44,840 nt of DNA from Planctomycetota bacterium (lineage in GTDB: Bacteria > Planctomycetota > JAJSAM01 > JAJVHW01): NCBI GenBank assembly GCA_022072415.1, contig JAJVHW010000067.1, positions 1 through 44,840 on the forward strand, read 5' to 3'. The position numbers and the translations under genes are program-made. Of this stretch, positions 35,693 through 44,542 are shown in pieces (position 1 is the first letter of the stretch; each line of letters opens with the position of its first letter). The notes beneath the pieces are model-generated. The model was not told the DNA's origin. It ran no database searches and saw only the letters and a program-made list of their open reading frames with translations.

Positions 35693-36882
35693 GCGATCTC
35701 GCGCGCGGCGCCGCGGCGCTCTACGTGCACGTGCCGTTCTGCGAGTCGAAGTGCTCGTACTGCGACTTCTACTCCGTGCCGCACGACGGTTCCGGCCGCG
35801 CGAAGTACGTCTCCGCGCTGGCCCTGGAGGGCGCGCGGCGCCGGCCCCGCGACTTCCGTCCCGCGACGACGTTCGTCGGCGGCGGAACGCCGACGGCCCT
35901 CTCCGACGCCGACTTCGCCGAGATGCTCCGCGTCGTCGCCGAGCTCGCCGGGGCGCCGCGCGACGCCGATCCGCAGCGCTTCGAGTGGTCGGTCGAGTGC
36001 AACCCCGGGAGCCTCACGCACGCGAAGGCCGCCATGATGCGGGCCGCCGGCGTCACGCGCGCGTCGATCGGCGTCCAGAGCTTCGACGACCGCATCCTCC
36101 GCAGCGTCGGCCGCGTCCACGACGCCGCGACGGCGCGCGACGCCGTCCGGATCGCGCGGGACGCGGGCATCCCGCAGGTCTCGGTGGACCTCCTGTTCGC
36201 GATCCCCGGCCAGGGGATGGCGACGTTCGAGGCGGACCTCGATGCGGCGATCGCGCTCGGCACCGATCACGTCTCCGCGTACGCGCTCCTCTACGAGGAC
36301 GGAACCGTCCTCGAGCGGCGCCTCCGCGAAGGCCGCGTCGAGCCGGAGGAGGAGGACGTGGAGCTCGCGATGCTGCGACGCGCCCACGAGCGCCTCGGCG
36401 CCGCCGGGTTCGAGCGCTACGAGATCAGCAACTTCGCGAAGCCGGGCTGCGCGTGCCGCCACAACATCAACTACTGGCGGAACGGCGAGTACCTCGGCAT
36501 CGGAGCGTCCGCGGCGAGCTACCTCGGAGGCGAGCGCCGGACGAACGTCGCCTCGTGGCGGGACTACGAGGACGCGGTTCACCGCGGCCACGACCCCGTC
36601 GCCTCGGCCGAGCGCCTCGCGCCGGACCGCGCCGCCGGAGAGGAGGCGATGCTCCGCCTCCGGATGCGGGAGGGCATGTCGCTCCGGGACGTGTCGGCGC
36701 GATGGGGGATCGACGCGGCGGAGCTCTGGCGGCCCGTGATCTCGCGTTTCACGGCCGCCGGACTCCTCGCGGCCCACGACGGCGGCGACCGCGTCACCCT
36801 CACGGCGCGGGGACTCGAGGTCGCGAACGGCGTGATGGCGGAGTTCGTCGTGCCGGATCAGCCCGCGAGCACCCGCTCGTAG
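35689..36882 (+). CDS. hemW: Radical SAM haem chaperone HemW
   Basis: A 397-residue radical SAM protein with the cluster motif CxxxCxxC in PFCESKCSYCDFYS (Cys18, Cys22, Cys25), then VGGGTPT, WSVECNPGSL, RASIGVQSFDDRILRSVGRVHD, SVDLLFAIPGQ and RYEISNFAKPGCACRHNINYWRNGEYLGIGASAASYL, the last specific to HemW/HemN-like proteins. The phenylalanine rather than cysteine after CxxxCxxC separates HemW from true HemN. HemW inserts haem into membrane enzymes. GTG at 35689 overlaps the sigma factor stop (GTGA). The last 25 bases overlap the end of bshA on the other strand. Confidence 0.93.
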   Translation: MSDLARGAAALYVHVPFCESKCSYCDFYSVPHDGSGRAKYVSALALEGARRRPRDFRPATTFVGGGTPTALSDADFAEMLRVVAELAGAPRDADPQRFEWSVECNPGSLTHAKAAMMRAAGVTRASIGVQSFDDRILRSVGRVHDAATARDAVRIARDAGIPQVSVDLLFAIPGQGMATFEADLDAAIALGTDHVSAYALLYEDGTVLERRLREGRVEPEEEDVELAMLRRAHERLGAAGFERYEISNFAKPGCACRHNINYWRNGEYLGIGASAASYLGGERRTNVASWRDYEDAVHRGHDPVASAERLAPDRAAGEEAMLRLRMREGMSLRDVSARWGIDAAELWRPVISRFTAAGLLAAHDGGDRVTLTARGLEVANGVMAEFVVPDQPASTRS

Positions 36883-37970
36883 ATCGCCACGTACCGCGCG
36901 AGCACGGCGTCCTCGCCGAACCGTTCCACGGCGCGGCGCCGCCCGGACGCGCCGAGCGACCGCGCGAACGGACGGTCCTCCGCGAGGCGCCGCAGCGCTC
37001 CCGCCGCGGCGCCCGGATCGCCCGGGGGGACGAGCAGTCCCGTGACGCCGTCCTCCACGACCTCCGGCACGCCGCCCACCCGCGTCGCGACGACGGGGAC
37101 TCCGCACGCGGACGCCTCGAGCGCCGCGAGGCCGAAGGACTCCGACTCGCTTGCGAGGAGGAACGCGTCGGCCGCCGCGTGCACGCGCTCCACCGACTCC
37201 GTCTCCCCGAGGAACTCCACGCGATCCGCCACGCCGGCCGCGCGGGCGCGCTCCTCGGCTCCGGCGCGGTCCGGCCCGTCGCCCGCGAGCAGCAGGCGCC
37301 CGCCGCCGCGCGGAAACGCCGCAGCGAACGCCGCGACCACGTCGTGGACCCGCTTCACGGGCCGCATGTTCGACACGTGCACGACGACGAACTCGTCGTC
37401 GCGCGCGAAGTCGCGCCTCGCCGCCGGATCGGGCCGGAAGCATGCGGCATCGACCGAGTTCGGCACCACGTCGATCGCGCGATCGAAGCGGAAGAAGCGG
37501 CGCGTCTCGTCGCGAAGCCACGCCGACACCGCCGTCACGGCGTCGCTCCCCTCCAGGCCGAACAGGGTGGGGCGGTGGTACGAAGCGTCCACGCCGACGA
37601 TCGTGATGTCGGTGCCGTGGAGCGTCGTGACGACACGCAGCCGCGATCCGAGCATCGCGCGCGCGAGGAGCGCGGCCACGGCGTGCGGGATCGCGTAGTG
37701 GACGTGCACGATGTCGAGCGAGTTCCGCTCCGCGATCTCGCAGATCGCCGAGGCGAGCGCGAGGTCGTACGGCGGATAGCGGAAGAGCGGGTACGCGGTC
37801 ACGCCCACCCGGTGGAACGTCACTCCCGTCGCGCCGGCGGGGAGGCGGGCCGGCTGCTCGTACGAGAGCACGTGCACGTCGTGCCCCGCCTGGCCGAGCG
37901 CCCGCGCGACCGCCACCGCGACCGCCCCCGAACCGCCGTACGTCGGATGGCAGACGATCCCGACGCGCAT
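36858..37970 (-). CDS. bshA: N-acetyl-alpha-D-glucosaminyl L-malate synthase BshA
   Basis: A 370-residue GT4 glycosyltransferase, first step of bacillithiol synthesis (UDP-GlcNAc plus L-malate). MRVGIVCHPTYGGSGAVAVAVARALGQAGHDVHVLSYEQP and SLDIVHVHYAIPHAVAALLAR with VVTTLHGTDITIVGVD match BshA closely, as does the PTLFGLEGSDAVTAVSAWLRDET run. The donor-site E(x7)E appears as ESESFGLAALEASACGVPVVATRVGG. The ATG shares a base with the bshB1 stop (TGATG). It is the distal gene of a bshC-bshB1-bshA operon, so the pathway is complete in one place. Confidence 0.92.
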   Translation of the reverse strand: MRVGIVCHPTYGGSGAVAVAVARALGQAGHDVHVLSYEQPARLPAGATGVTFHRVGVTAYPLFRYPPYDLALASAICEIAERNSLDIVHVHYAIPHAVAALLARAMLGSRLRVVTTLHGTDITIVGVDASYHRPTLFGLEGSDAVTAVSAWLRDETRRFFRFDRAIDVVPNSVDAACFRPDPAARRDFARDDEFVVVHVSNMRPVKRVHDVVAAFAAAFPRGGGRLLLAGDGPDRAGAEERARAAGVADRVEFLGETESVERVHAAADAFLLASESESFGLAALEASACGVPVVATRVGGVPEVVEDGVTGLLVPPGDPGAAAGALRRLAEDRPFARSLGASGRRRAVERFGEDAVLARYVAIYERVLAG

Positions 37971-38755
37971 CACCGCGCGCCGGGGCCGAAGAACGCGCCG
38001 ACGTCGCGCACGGGCAGGGGCCGCGCGGCATAGAGCGGCTCCGCGAACTCCACGCCGCACCGCCGTCCGAACTCGCGGCTCCGCGCCTCCATCCGGAGGA
38101 GGAAGTCGGCGCGGGCGAGCGACGTCGCGAACCCCGCATCGGCGGGCCCGGCGTGGAGCTGGCTTGCGAAGCAGCGCGCCAACGCGAGGCGTTCGTCCCA
38201 GACGGCCGACACGTCCACGAGCACACCGCCGCCCGCCGCGACGTCGGGCGCATCGTGCATCGCGTAGTGGTAGAGGGCTTCCGGCCGGTGGGGGACGCCG
38301 GCCGCGGAGAGGTTCTTCATGCCGGACGGATAGAACGCGTCGCGGGCCGCGGCGCCGGCGGCCGCGTGGTCCGGGTGGAGGTCGTCGGGGCGCGGCGCGA
38401 ACACGACGCGCGGGCGGTGACGGCGGTACGCCTCGACCAGCGCGCGACGGAGCTCGAGCGATGCGACGAGCTCCGTGTCGGCGAACCCGAGCGTCTCCCG
38501 TGCGACGAGACGGAGCATGGCCGAGGCCGCCGACGCCTCCGCCGCGCGAAGCTCCGGCGTCCCGCGGCTCCCGCGCTCTCCCGCCGTCAGATCCACGACG
38601 GCCACGCGAAGTCCCGCGTCGCGCATGCGCAGCAGCGTGCCGCCCGCACCGAGCTCCGCGTCGTCCGGATGCGCGCCGATCACGAGCGCGTCGACGTGCG
38701 CGTTCGCGTCGGCTTCGGACGGGGCTCCCGCAGAGACGTCGCGCGGCCGCGTCAC
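37970..38755 (-). CDS. bshB1: Bacillithiol biosynthesis deacetylase BshB1
   Basis: A 261-residue LmbE-like zinc deacetylase that removes the acetyl group from GlcNAc-malate. GAHPDDAELGAGGTLLR carries the AHPDDAE metal motif, TAGERGSRGTPELRAAEA follows, and the later PRPDDLHPDHAAAGAAARDAFYPSGMKNLS supplies the third ligand HPDH with the BshB1-type tail. The start is GTG at 38755, inside the bshC stop (GTGA). It precedes bshA with a one-base overlap. The first 20 residues are a polar, unconserved leader. Confidence 0.9.
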   Translation of the reverse strand: MTRPRDVSAGAPSEADANAHVDALVIGAHPDDAELGAGGTLLRMRDAGLRVAVVDLTAGERGSRGTPELRAAEASAASAMLRLVARETLGFADTELVASLELRRALVEAYRRHRPRVVFAPRPDDLHPDHAAAGAAARDAFYPSGMKNLSAAGVPHRPEALYHYAMHDAPDVAAGGGVLVDVSAVWDERLALARCFASQLHAGPADAGFATSLARADFLLRMEARSREFGRRCGVEFAEPLYAARPLPVRDVGAFFGPGAR

Positions 38756-39987
38756 GCCAGGTCCTCCGGCGACAGCACGGCATGCTCGAGCGAGGGGTCG
38801 GCGAAGGCGTCCAGCATGCGGTCGAGCATCGCCTCTCCGTGCCGGGCCACGAAGGACAGGATGGACAGGGCCCGTTCCTGGGGCACGCCGCCGGGCCGCT
38901 CCGGAGCTTCCGAGAACGTCACGCCCGGCCGGGCCGCGGCGTGCGGGGGAGAAAGCCCCAGCGCGCGGTGCGCCGCCGACGTCATCGACACGTACGCGTA
39001 CTCCGCAGGGCCGCAGACCTGCGCGGCCACGGGAAGCGCTTCCGACTGCGCGAGCACGCGCCCCGCAACGTCCCACGACACGTGCTCCGGACCGCGGCGA
39101 AGGGCTGCGGCGAGCGAGGCCGCGTCGGCGCGATGGCGCGTCCCGTCGCGCCCGACGACGAAGCACACGTGCGGACCGCGCAACGCGAGCGGCGGCGGGA
39201 ACCCGTGTCCGACCGCGATCGCGCGCTCCATGGCGCCGATCTCGGCGACGAGACGGCCGGGCGCGGACGCGTCGAACTCCGCCACGCGGCGCGCCGCGGA
39301 GCGCAGCCACTCCGGCTCGACGACGACGAGCCCGAACCGTCCGAACGTCTCCGCCACTCCGCGAGTCACCCACGTGCCCCACGTCGCGTCGCCCGCGCGC
39401 GGCGTCCACCGGGACATCACGGCCTCCCGACCCGGACCGTCCGGGAGAGATGCCGCGAGTTCCGCGCACTGCGCGCCGAGCGTCGACGGCAGCGGTACCC
39501 GCGAGAGCATGCGGCGGCCGCCGGGAAGCGTCGCCGCGAGGGACCGCACTCCGCCCGTCCCGTCGAGCACCTGCACCGCACACGACTCCGCGTGATCGTG
39601 ATCCTCGGTCGCCGACCACCACACGGGAACCGCGGGGACCCCGGCCGCCTCGATGCGCCGCGCCAGCGCGACCGCGGCGAGCGCCTTCGACCAGACGAGG
39701 TGCGGCCCGCCGAAGAGCACGGGCTGCTGCCCGGCGACGACGGCCACGACTCCGTCCTGCCGCAGCCGCGACGCGGACCGCGCCGCATGCTCCTCGGCGG
39801 CCGGACCGAGCGCCGCAGCGCCGCGGAGGATCGCATCCACGAGCGTCGTCCGGTCGAGCGTCCGCTCCGTCGCCGCGCGCACGCCTTCGCCGAGCGACAC
39901 GGCGCCGGGCGCCGCGATCCTCCCGCGCAGCAGCGCCAGGAAGAGCCCCGCGTCGGAGTGCGCCTGCTCGAACGACAGCATTCTCAC
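38752..39987 (-). CDS. bshC: Putative cysteine ligase BshC
   Basis: A 411-residue protein that adds cysteine to GlcN-malate in the last bacillithiol step. Diagnostic segments are VVAGQQPVLFGGPHLVWSKALAAVALARRIEAAGVPAVPVWWSATEDHDHAE and the downstream PLPSTLGAQC; GQQ-GGP-K and W-A-EDHD-AE are BshC signatures. It is shorter than the Bacillus protein (about 540), lacking much of the C-terminal coiled coil. GTG at 39987 has GGAGG six bases upstream; an ATG six bases on is the alternative. It heads the operon. Confidence 0.88.
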   Translation of the reverse strand: MRMLSFEQAHSDAGLFLALLRGRIAAPGAVSLGEGVRAATERTLDRTTLVDAILRGAAALGPAAEEHAARSASRLRQDGVVAVVAGQQPVLFGGPHLVWSKALAAVALARRIEAAGVPAVPVWWSATEDHDHAESCAVQVLDGTGGVRSLAATLPGGRRMLSRVPLPSTLGAQCAELAASLPDGPGREAVMSRWTPRAGDATWGTWVTRGVAETFGRFGLVVVEPEWLRSAARRVAEFDASAPGRLVAEIGAMERAIAVGHGFPPPLALRGPHVCFVVGRDGTRHRADAASLAAALRRGPEHVSWDVAGRVLAQSEALPVAAQVCGPAEYAYVSMTSAAHRALGLSPPHAAARPGVTFSEAPERPGGVPQERALSILSFVARHGEAMLDRMLDAFADPSLEHAVLSPEDLA

Positions 39988-40045
39988 GGAGCGCCTCCCC
40001 GCTCCGCAGCGACGGAGTTCGGCATCCGGCCGGACCCGATGTCCG

Positions 40046-40054
40046 TGCTATCCT
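40046..40054 (+). promoter_or_regulatory. Extended -10 element TGCTATCCT
   Basis: TG-N-TATCCT is a good extended -10 in the 90-base region between the divergent bshC and 40078 genes. It would start transcription about 18 bases before the ATG at 40078. Confidence 0.35.
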
Positions 40055-40077
40055 CGGTCCGTCGGCGGACGGCGCGC

Positions 40078-40686
40078 ATGAAGACGAACATACTCACCTA
40101 CGATCAGCTCGGCGAGGCCGAACAGGCGACGCTGCGCGAATACGTGCGGTCCCAGCAGGACAGGCACTCCCTCATCCGGGATCACCGCGAGACGATGGCT
40201 TTCGCCGGCTTCGCCGTGTACCTCGGCGCGGTCGCCGCGTGCCTCGGGAGTCCCGACGGACCGCCGATCCTGTCGGCGGCGGGCCCGTCCCTCTTCGTGC
40301 CCGCCTTCATCGCGTTCTGGCTCTACGTCGCGTTCTACCTCCGCTACCAGTTCCGTCGGAGGCGCTGGGCGGCGCTCCGCGTCGCGGGCTGCGACTGGCT
40401 GATGGCCGAGTGGATGCCCGGAAGTCCGCAGGCGATGGCATCGATGCCCGAGGATCCCGCGCGTCCGAAGGCGCCCACGCGCCTCGTCGTCTCCCTAGAC
40501 GTCCTCTGGCCGCTCCGCGCGTCCGTGGTCTCGATCGACTCCGCGCTGAGGGTCTACCCGCCCGAGATCGAGCGCGCGTGGATCCTCGCCGGCGATCGGA
40601 GCACCGACGCGCTGCTCCACGAGCGCATCATCCACGCGGCAGGCTGGCTCGGCTTCGCGGCGGTGATGCTGCGCGTCGCGCTCTGA
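40078..40686 (+). CDS. Membrane protein of unknown function
   Basis: A 202-residue protein with a charged N-terminus (MKTNILTYDQLGEAEQATLREYVRSQQDRHSLIRDHRE), two hydrophobic segments (about 40-57 and 66-90, the latter ending YLRYQFRRRRWAALR), a soluble middle and a hydrophobic C-terminus (LLHERIIHAAGWLGFAAVMLRVAL). I do not recognise the family. The ATG at 40078 is the first plausible start after the extended -10 element. It faces bshC and is convergent with pyrF. Confidence 0.6.
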   Translation: MKTNILTYDQLGEAEQATLREYVRSQQDRHSLIRDHRETMAFAGFAVYLGAVAACLGSPDGPPILSAAGPSLFVPAFIAFWLYVAFYLRYQFRRRRWAALRVAGCDWLMAEWMPGSPQAMASMPEDPARPKAPTRLVVSLDVLWPLRASVVSIDSALRVYPPEIERAWILAGDRSTDALLHERIIHAAGWLGFAAVMLRVAL

Positions 40687-40698
40687 CCGACGCGCGCG

Positions 40699-41604
40699 TC
40701 ACGCCTTCGCGCGGCGGGCCGCCTCGAGGGCGTCGCGCATCTCGATCACCGCTGCGCGCGCCGAGTCGCGCCAGCGCGCGTCGCCGAACCGCGCAGCATG
40801 GTCGCCGGACCGGAAGGCGAACGTGATCCCGCGCGACGAGTTGACGACCGCCGACGCGCCGTCGTCGGCGAACCCCGCGGCGCAGTCGGAGGCCGAACCG
40901 CCCTGCGCGCCGTAGCCGGGGATGAGCAGCGGGGTGCGCGGCATCGCCTCGCGCAGCGCCGCGAGCTCGCGGGGATGCGTCGCGCCGACGACCGCTCCGA
41001 CCGAGCTCCACCCCGACTCGCCGCGCTGCGACGCCTCGGCGCCGAGTTCGTGCACCATCCGCGCGACGCGCGCATGCAGCGTGCCGCCGCCCTCGACGGC
41101 CAGGTCCTGGAGGTCGGCCGAACCCGGGTTGCTCGTCTTCACGAGCACGTAGATCCCCTTCCCGCGGTTTGCGTACGGGAGGAACGGCTCGATCGAGTCG
41201 CGGCCGAGGTACGGGTTCACGGTGATCGCGTCGGCGCCCACGGTGTCGAAGTGGGCCTCCGCGTACGCCTGCGCGGTGCTTCCGATGTCGCCGCGCTTCG
41301 CATCGGCGATCACGAGCACGTTCCGCTCCTGCGCCGCGAGGACGATGTCGTGGTACGCGCGGAACCCCGGCGCCCCGAAGCACTCGAAGAACGCGAGCTG
41401 CGGCTTCACCACGGGGACGAGCGGCGCGACCGCCTCGACGAGCGCGATCCCCCAGGCGCCGACGGCCTCCGCGTGCGCCGCGGGCGTGTCCCTCGCGGGG
41501 CGGAACTCCGAGGGGAGCGAGCCGGGGCGCGGATCGATCCCGACGCACACGGCGGAGCCCTTGGCGCGGACGGCGGCGGCGAGGCGGTCGGCGAAGCGGG
41601 GCAT
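40699..41604 (-). CDS. pyrF: Orotidine 5'-phosphate decarboxylase, PyrF subfamily 2
   Basis: A 301-residue enzyme making UMP from OMP. This is the longer subfamily seen in actinobacteria and myxobacteria: AVCVGIDPRPGSLP, PLVPVVKPQLAFFECFG, ADAKRGDIGSTAQAYAEA (catalytic Lys and Asp pair), NPYLGRDSIEPFL and LIPGYGAQGGSASD. GGAGG lies 8 bases before the ATG at 41604. The ATG shares one base with the stop of the upstream amidotransferase gene (TGATG), so translation is coupled. Other pyrimidine genes are absent. Confidence 0.94.
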   Translation of the reverse strand: MPRFADRLAAAVRAKGSAVCVGIDPRPGSLPSEFRPARDTPAAHAEAVGAWGIALVEAVAPLVPVVKPQLAFFECFGAPGFRAYHDIVLAAQERNVLVIADAKRGDIGSTAQAYAEAHFDTVGADAITVNPYLGRDSIEPFLPYANRGKGIYVLVKTSNPGSADLQDLAVEGGGTLHARVARMVHELGAEASQRGESGWSSVGAVVGATHPRELAALREAMPRTPLLIPGYGAQGGSASDCAAGFADDGASAVVNSSRGITFAFRSGDHAARFGDARWRDSARAAVIEMRDALEAARRAKA

Positions 41605-42218
41605 CAGCGTCCTCCGGAGTTCCAGCGCGCGGCCGCGCGGAGGAAGTTCACGAGGATCGCAGGCCCCGCCGACGTGCGGTAGCTCTCCGGGTGGAACTGG
41701 ACCCCGTGGACCGGCAGGGCGCGATGGGAGAGGGCCATCAGCTCGCCGTCCGCGCCCTCGGCCCGCGCCGTCGCGGCGAGCGGCTCCGGGAGCGGCTCCG
41801 CAACGACGAGCGAGTGGTACCGCATCGCCTCGAACGGCGACGGGACCCCTTCGAAGAGCGGCCCGCCCTCGTGCCGCACCCGGCTCGTCTTGCCATGGAC
41901 GAGGCGAGGCGCGGACGCCACCCTGCCGCCGAACGCAGCCGCGATCGACTGGTGCCCGAGGCAGACTCCGAGGAGCGGAATGCACGCCGACGACGCCGCG
42001 CGCACGAGGTCGACGCTGATCCCGGCATCGGCGGGACCCTTCGGGCCCGGGGAGAGCACGACTGCGTCCGGTCGCGCCGCCACGGCGTCCGCGGTCGTAA
42101 GCACGTCGTTCCTGCGCACGTCCACGACGACAGGACCCCCGGGCGCCTCGGCCGCACGGAGCGCCTGCACCAGGTTCCACGCGAACGAGTCGTAGTTGTC
42201 GATCAGGAGCACGCGCAC
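41604..42218 (-). CDS. Anthranilate/para-aminobenzoate synthase glutamine amidotransferase component (TrpG/PabA-like)
   Basis: A 204-residue class I glutamine amidotransferase: IDNYDSFAWNLVQAL, LSPGPKGPADAG, the nucleophile in GVCLGHQSIAAAFGG (Cys86), and HGVQFHPES (His176, Glu178). This set is typical of TrpG/PabA, which feeds ammonia to TrpE or PabB; neither is nearby, so it may serve both. TAGCAT ends exactly 6 bases before the GTG at 42218 on this strand, so the mRNA may be leaderless. Coupled with pyrF by TGATG. Confidence 0.9.
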   Translation of the reverse strand: MRVLLIDNYDSFAWNLVQALRAAEAPGGPVVVDVRRNDVLTTADAVAARPDAVVLSPGPKGPADAGISVDLVRAASSACIPLLGVCLGHQSIAAAFGGRVASAPRLVHGKTSRVRHEGGPLFEGVPSPFEAMRYHSLVVAEPLPEPLAATARAEGADGELMALSHRALPVHGVQFHPESYRTSAGPAILVNFLRAAARWNSGGR

Positions 42219-42224
42219 GCGGCG

Positions 42225-42230
42225 ATGCTA
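42225..42230 (-). promoter_or_regulatory. -10-like element TAGCAT before the amidotransferase gene
   Basis: On the minus strand TAGCAT is followed by six bases and then the GTG at 42218, repeating the spacing found before the leaderless-type genes on the plus strand. Confidence 0.4.
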
Positions 42231-42249
42231 CGCCGAGGCCGGACCGGCG

Positions 42250-44475
42250 TCAGGTCCGCGACGAGGCGGGGGATTCGATCGTCTGCGCGTGCACCGACGA
42301 GGCGGGCTCCTCGTCCGACGCCGGCAGCGTGAATCCGAAGATGCTTCCGCCGTCGGGGGCGGGCTCGTGCCAGATCCTCCCGCCGAGCGCGGAGATCACG
42401 CACGCGCACATGGGGAGGCCGAGACCGAGGCCCTGCGGCTTCTCGGTCAGCACGTCGCCGAGCTGCTTGAACTTCTCGAAGATCATCTCCCGGAGCGCCT
42501 CCGGGACCCCCGGCCCGTCGTCCCCCACCTCGACGCGCACGGCCCCGCCGTCGGCCCGGAGCGTCACCGACACGTGGCCCCCCTCCCGCCCGAACTTCAC
42601 GGCGTTCGAGAGCAGCGCGTCGAGCACGCGGCCGATCCACGAGGGGTCGGCCATCGCCAGCGGAAGCCCCTGCTCCACGCGCAGGTGCAGCTTGGCGTGC
42701 GCCGCCTTGAACTGCGGGCGGATCCTCTTGTGGCTCTCGAGGACGGCGTCGCGGAGGTTCACGCCCTCGATCGAGAGCGCGGCCTTCCCGGCCTCGAGCT
42801 GCGAGAGCTCGAGCACCTGCTGCAGCATCGCCGTGAGGCGCGCCGCCTCGCGCACGACGACGCCCGCGAACTCCGCCCGCTCCTCGGCGGCTGCGGACCC
42901 CGTCTCGGCGGCCATGGCGCCGAGGATCTCGCCGGCGCCCGCGATCGACTGGAGCGGCGTGAGCAGCTCGTGGCTCATCGACGCGAGGAAGTCGTCCTTC
43001 ATCCGGTCCAGCGCGCGCAGCTCCTCCACCGCGCGCTCGATGTCCCGCGTCCGCTCCGCGACCTTCCGCTCGAGCTCGCGGTTGAAGCCCTCGACACGCG
43101 CGTAGAGCCTCGCGTTGACGAGCGCCACGGCGGCCTGCGACGCGACCGCGCCGAGGAACTTCGCGCGGAGCCGGAGGTCCTGGTCGAGCGGCCGCTCCAG
43201 CACGTACGCGATGATCGCGCCGAGCACCTCGCGCTGGTGCACGAGCGGCGCGACGATCGCGGCCATGGGCACCGTCTCGCCCGCCGCGGGGACGTCCATC
43301 ATGTCGGCGCCCGCGTCGATCTGCAGCACGAACGGACGCTGCTCGTCGATGCGGCCGCGGATCTCGTCGGCCCGCGCCTCCGCGATCGGGTCGCGGGCGA
43401 GCCCGTGCACCACGCGCTGGCGGAGCGCGCCCGAGTCGTCGAGGAGCAGCACGCTGCCGCAGTGCGTGTCCACCGTGCGGAGCACGGACGTGAGCACGCG
43501 ATCGAGGAGCCGGTCGACGTCGAGCTCGCTCGCGAGGGCGACGCCGGTCTGGTGCAGCGCGGCGAGCTGCCGCACGTGGTCCGAGAGGCGGCGCCGGGTC
43601 TCCGTGAGCTCCGCGACCAGCCGCGCCGATTCGATGTTCGTCTCGACCGCGTGGCGGAGCAGCGTCTCCGCGTTCGGGATGTCCGGCACGTCGGCGCTCG
43701 ACACCTCGATGACGGCGCTCTGCGCACCCGGCTGCTCGACCGCGTTCGCGAGCGCCGTGACGGTGCCCGTGGACTGCGTCGCCTCGTCCGCCGCCGCCTC
43801 GCGGGCGGCCATGGTGCCGCGCCACGTCTGGTGCGTCGCGCGCAGCCGGCGCTCGACGGCTGTCCTCGCCTCGTCCGCCGAGCCGACGCGGTACTCCTTC
43901 GCGATCCGCTCGACCGTGCGGCAGGCCACGGCGGTGAACGCCTCGAAGACGCCCGCGCCGGACGTCGCGGTGCTCTCGAAGTCGGGGTCGCCCCGGCTGT
44001 TCAGCAGCGCGCGGAGGTCCTCGACCGGGAGCGCGCCGGGGGCGTCGCGCTTGTTCCACTGGAAGACGAGGGGCGTCGCGTCGGGGGAGAGCCCGTTCGC
44101 CGCGAGATTCTCGCGGAGGCTCTCGAGCGAGCGGAGGTTGTCCTCGCGCGCGGCGGGGCTCGAGTCGGCCACGAAGATCACAGCGTCGGCGCCGCGGAGG
44201 ACGTAGCGGCGGGTCAGGTTGTACTTCACCTGCCCGGGCACGGTGAACGCCTGGAGCTTCAGTTGGTAGCCGTGCACGTTCCCGAGCGGGATCGGGAGGA
44301 AGTCGAAGAAGAACGTGCGGTCCCCCTCGGTGTTGAGGGACACGAGCTCCACGCGGCGGTCGGGGTCGATGACCGTATGGACGTGCTTGAGGCTCGTGGT
44401 CTTCCCCGAGAGCGCGGTGCCGTAATAGACGATCTTCGCCTGGATCGTCTTCTCGCGGACGTTGATCAGACTCAT
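42250..44475 (-). CDS. MglA-type GTPase fused to GAF sensor histidine kinase
   Basis: A 741-residue cytoplasmic protein. Residues 1-200 are a complete MglA-like small GTPase: P-loop GTALSGKT (19-26), TVPGQ (78-82, the MglA form of the G3 motif) and NKRD (141-144). A low-complexity linker leads to a GAF domain (about 300-455), a short coiled coil (455-490) and a HisKA domain with phospho-acceptor His502 in SMSHELLTPLQSI. The HATPase domain (about 600-715) has an N-box SNAVKFG, DDGPGVP and GLGLGLPMCACVISALGG. The ATG at 44475 with GAGGTG upstream is preferred over far-upstream codons. MglA controls cell polarity in myxobacteria; joining it to a kinase suggests GTP-state control of phosphorelay. 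No response regulator or MglB is adjacent. Confidence 0.88.
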   Translation of the reverse strand: MSLINVREKTIQAKIVYYGTALSGKTTSLKHVHTVIDPDRRVELVSLNTEGDRTFFFDFLPIPLGNVHGYQLKLQAFTVPGQVKYNLTRRYVLRGADAVIFVADSSPAAREDNLRSLESLRENLAANGLSPDATPLVFQWNKRDAPGALPVEDLRALLNSRGDPDFESTATSGAGVFEAFTAVACRTVERIAKEYRVGSADEARTAVERRLRATHQTWRGTMAAREAAADEATQSTGTVTALANAVEQPGAQSAVIEVSSADVPDIPNAETLLRHAVETNIESARLVAELTETRRRLSDHVRQLAALHQTGVALASELDVDRLLDRVLTSVLRTVDTHCGSVLLLDDSGALRQRVVHGLARDPIAEARADEIRGRIDEQRPFVLQIDAGADMMDVPAAGETVPMAAIVAPLVHQREVLGAIIAYVLERPLDQDLRLRAKFLGAVASQAAVALVNARLYARVEGFNRELERKVAERTRDIERAVEELRALDRMKDDFLASMSHELLTPLQSIAGAGEILGAMAAETGSAAAEERAEFAGVVVREAARLTAMLQQVLELSQLEAGKAALSIEGVNLRDAVLESHKRIRPQFKAAHAKLHLRVEQGLPLAMADPSWIGRVLDALLSNAVKFGREGGHVSVTLRADGGAVRVEVGDDGPGVPEALREMIFEKFKQLGDVLTEKPQGLGLGLPMCACVISALGGRIWHEPAPDGGSIFGFTLPASDEEPASSVHAQTIESPASSRT

Positions 44476-44542
44476 GACACCTCGGGCTCGGGGGGACGCT
44501 TCCGTCCCTATCGGCTCGCCCCGTCTGCGAAGATGAACCCCG

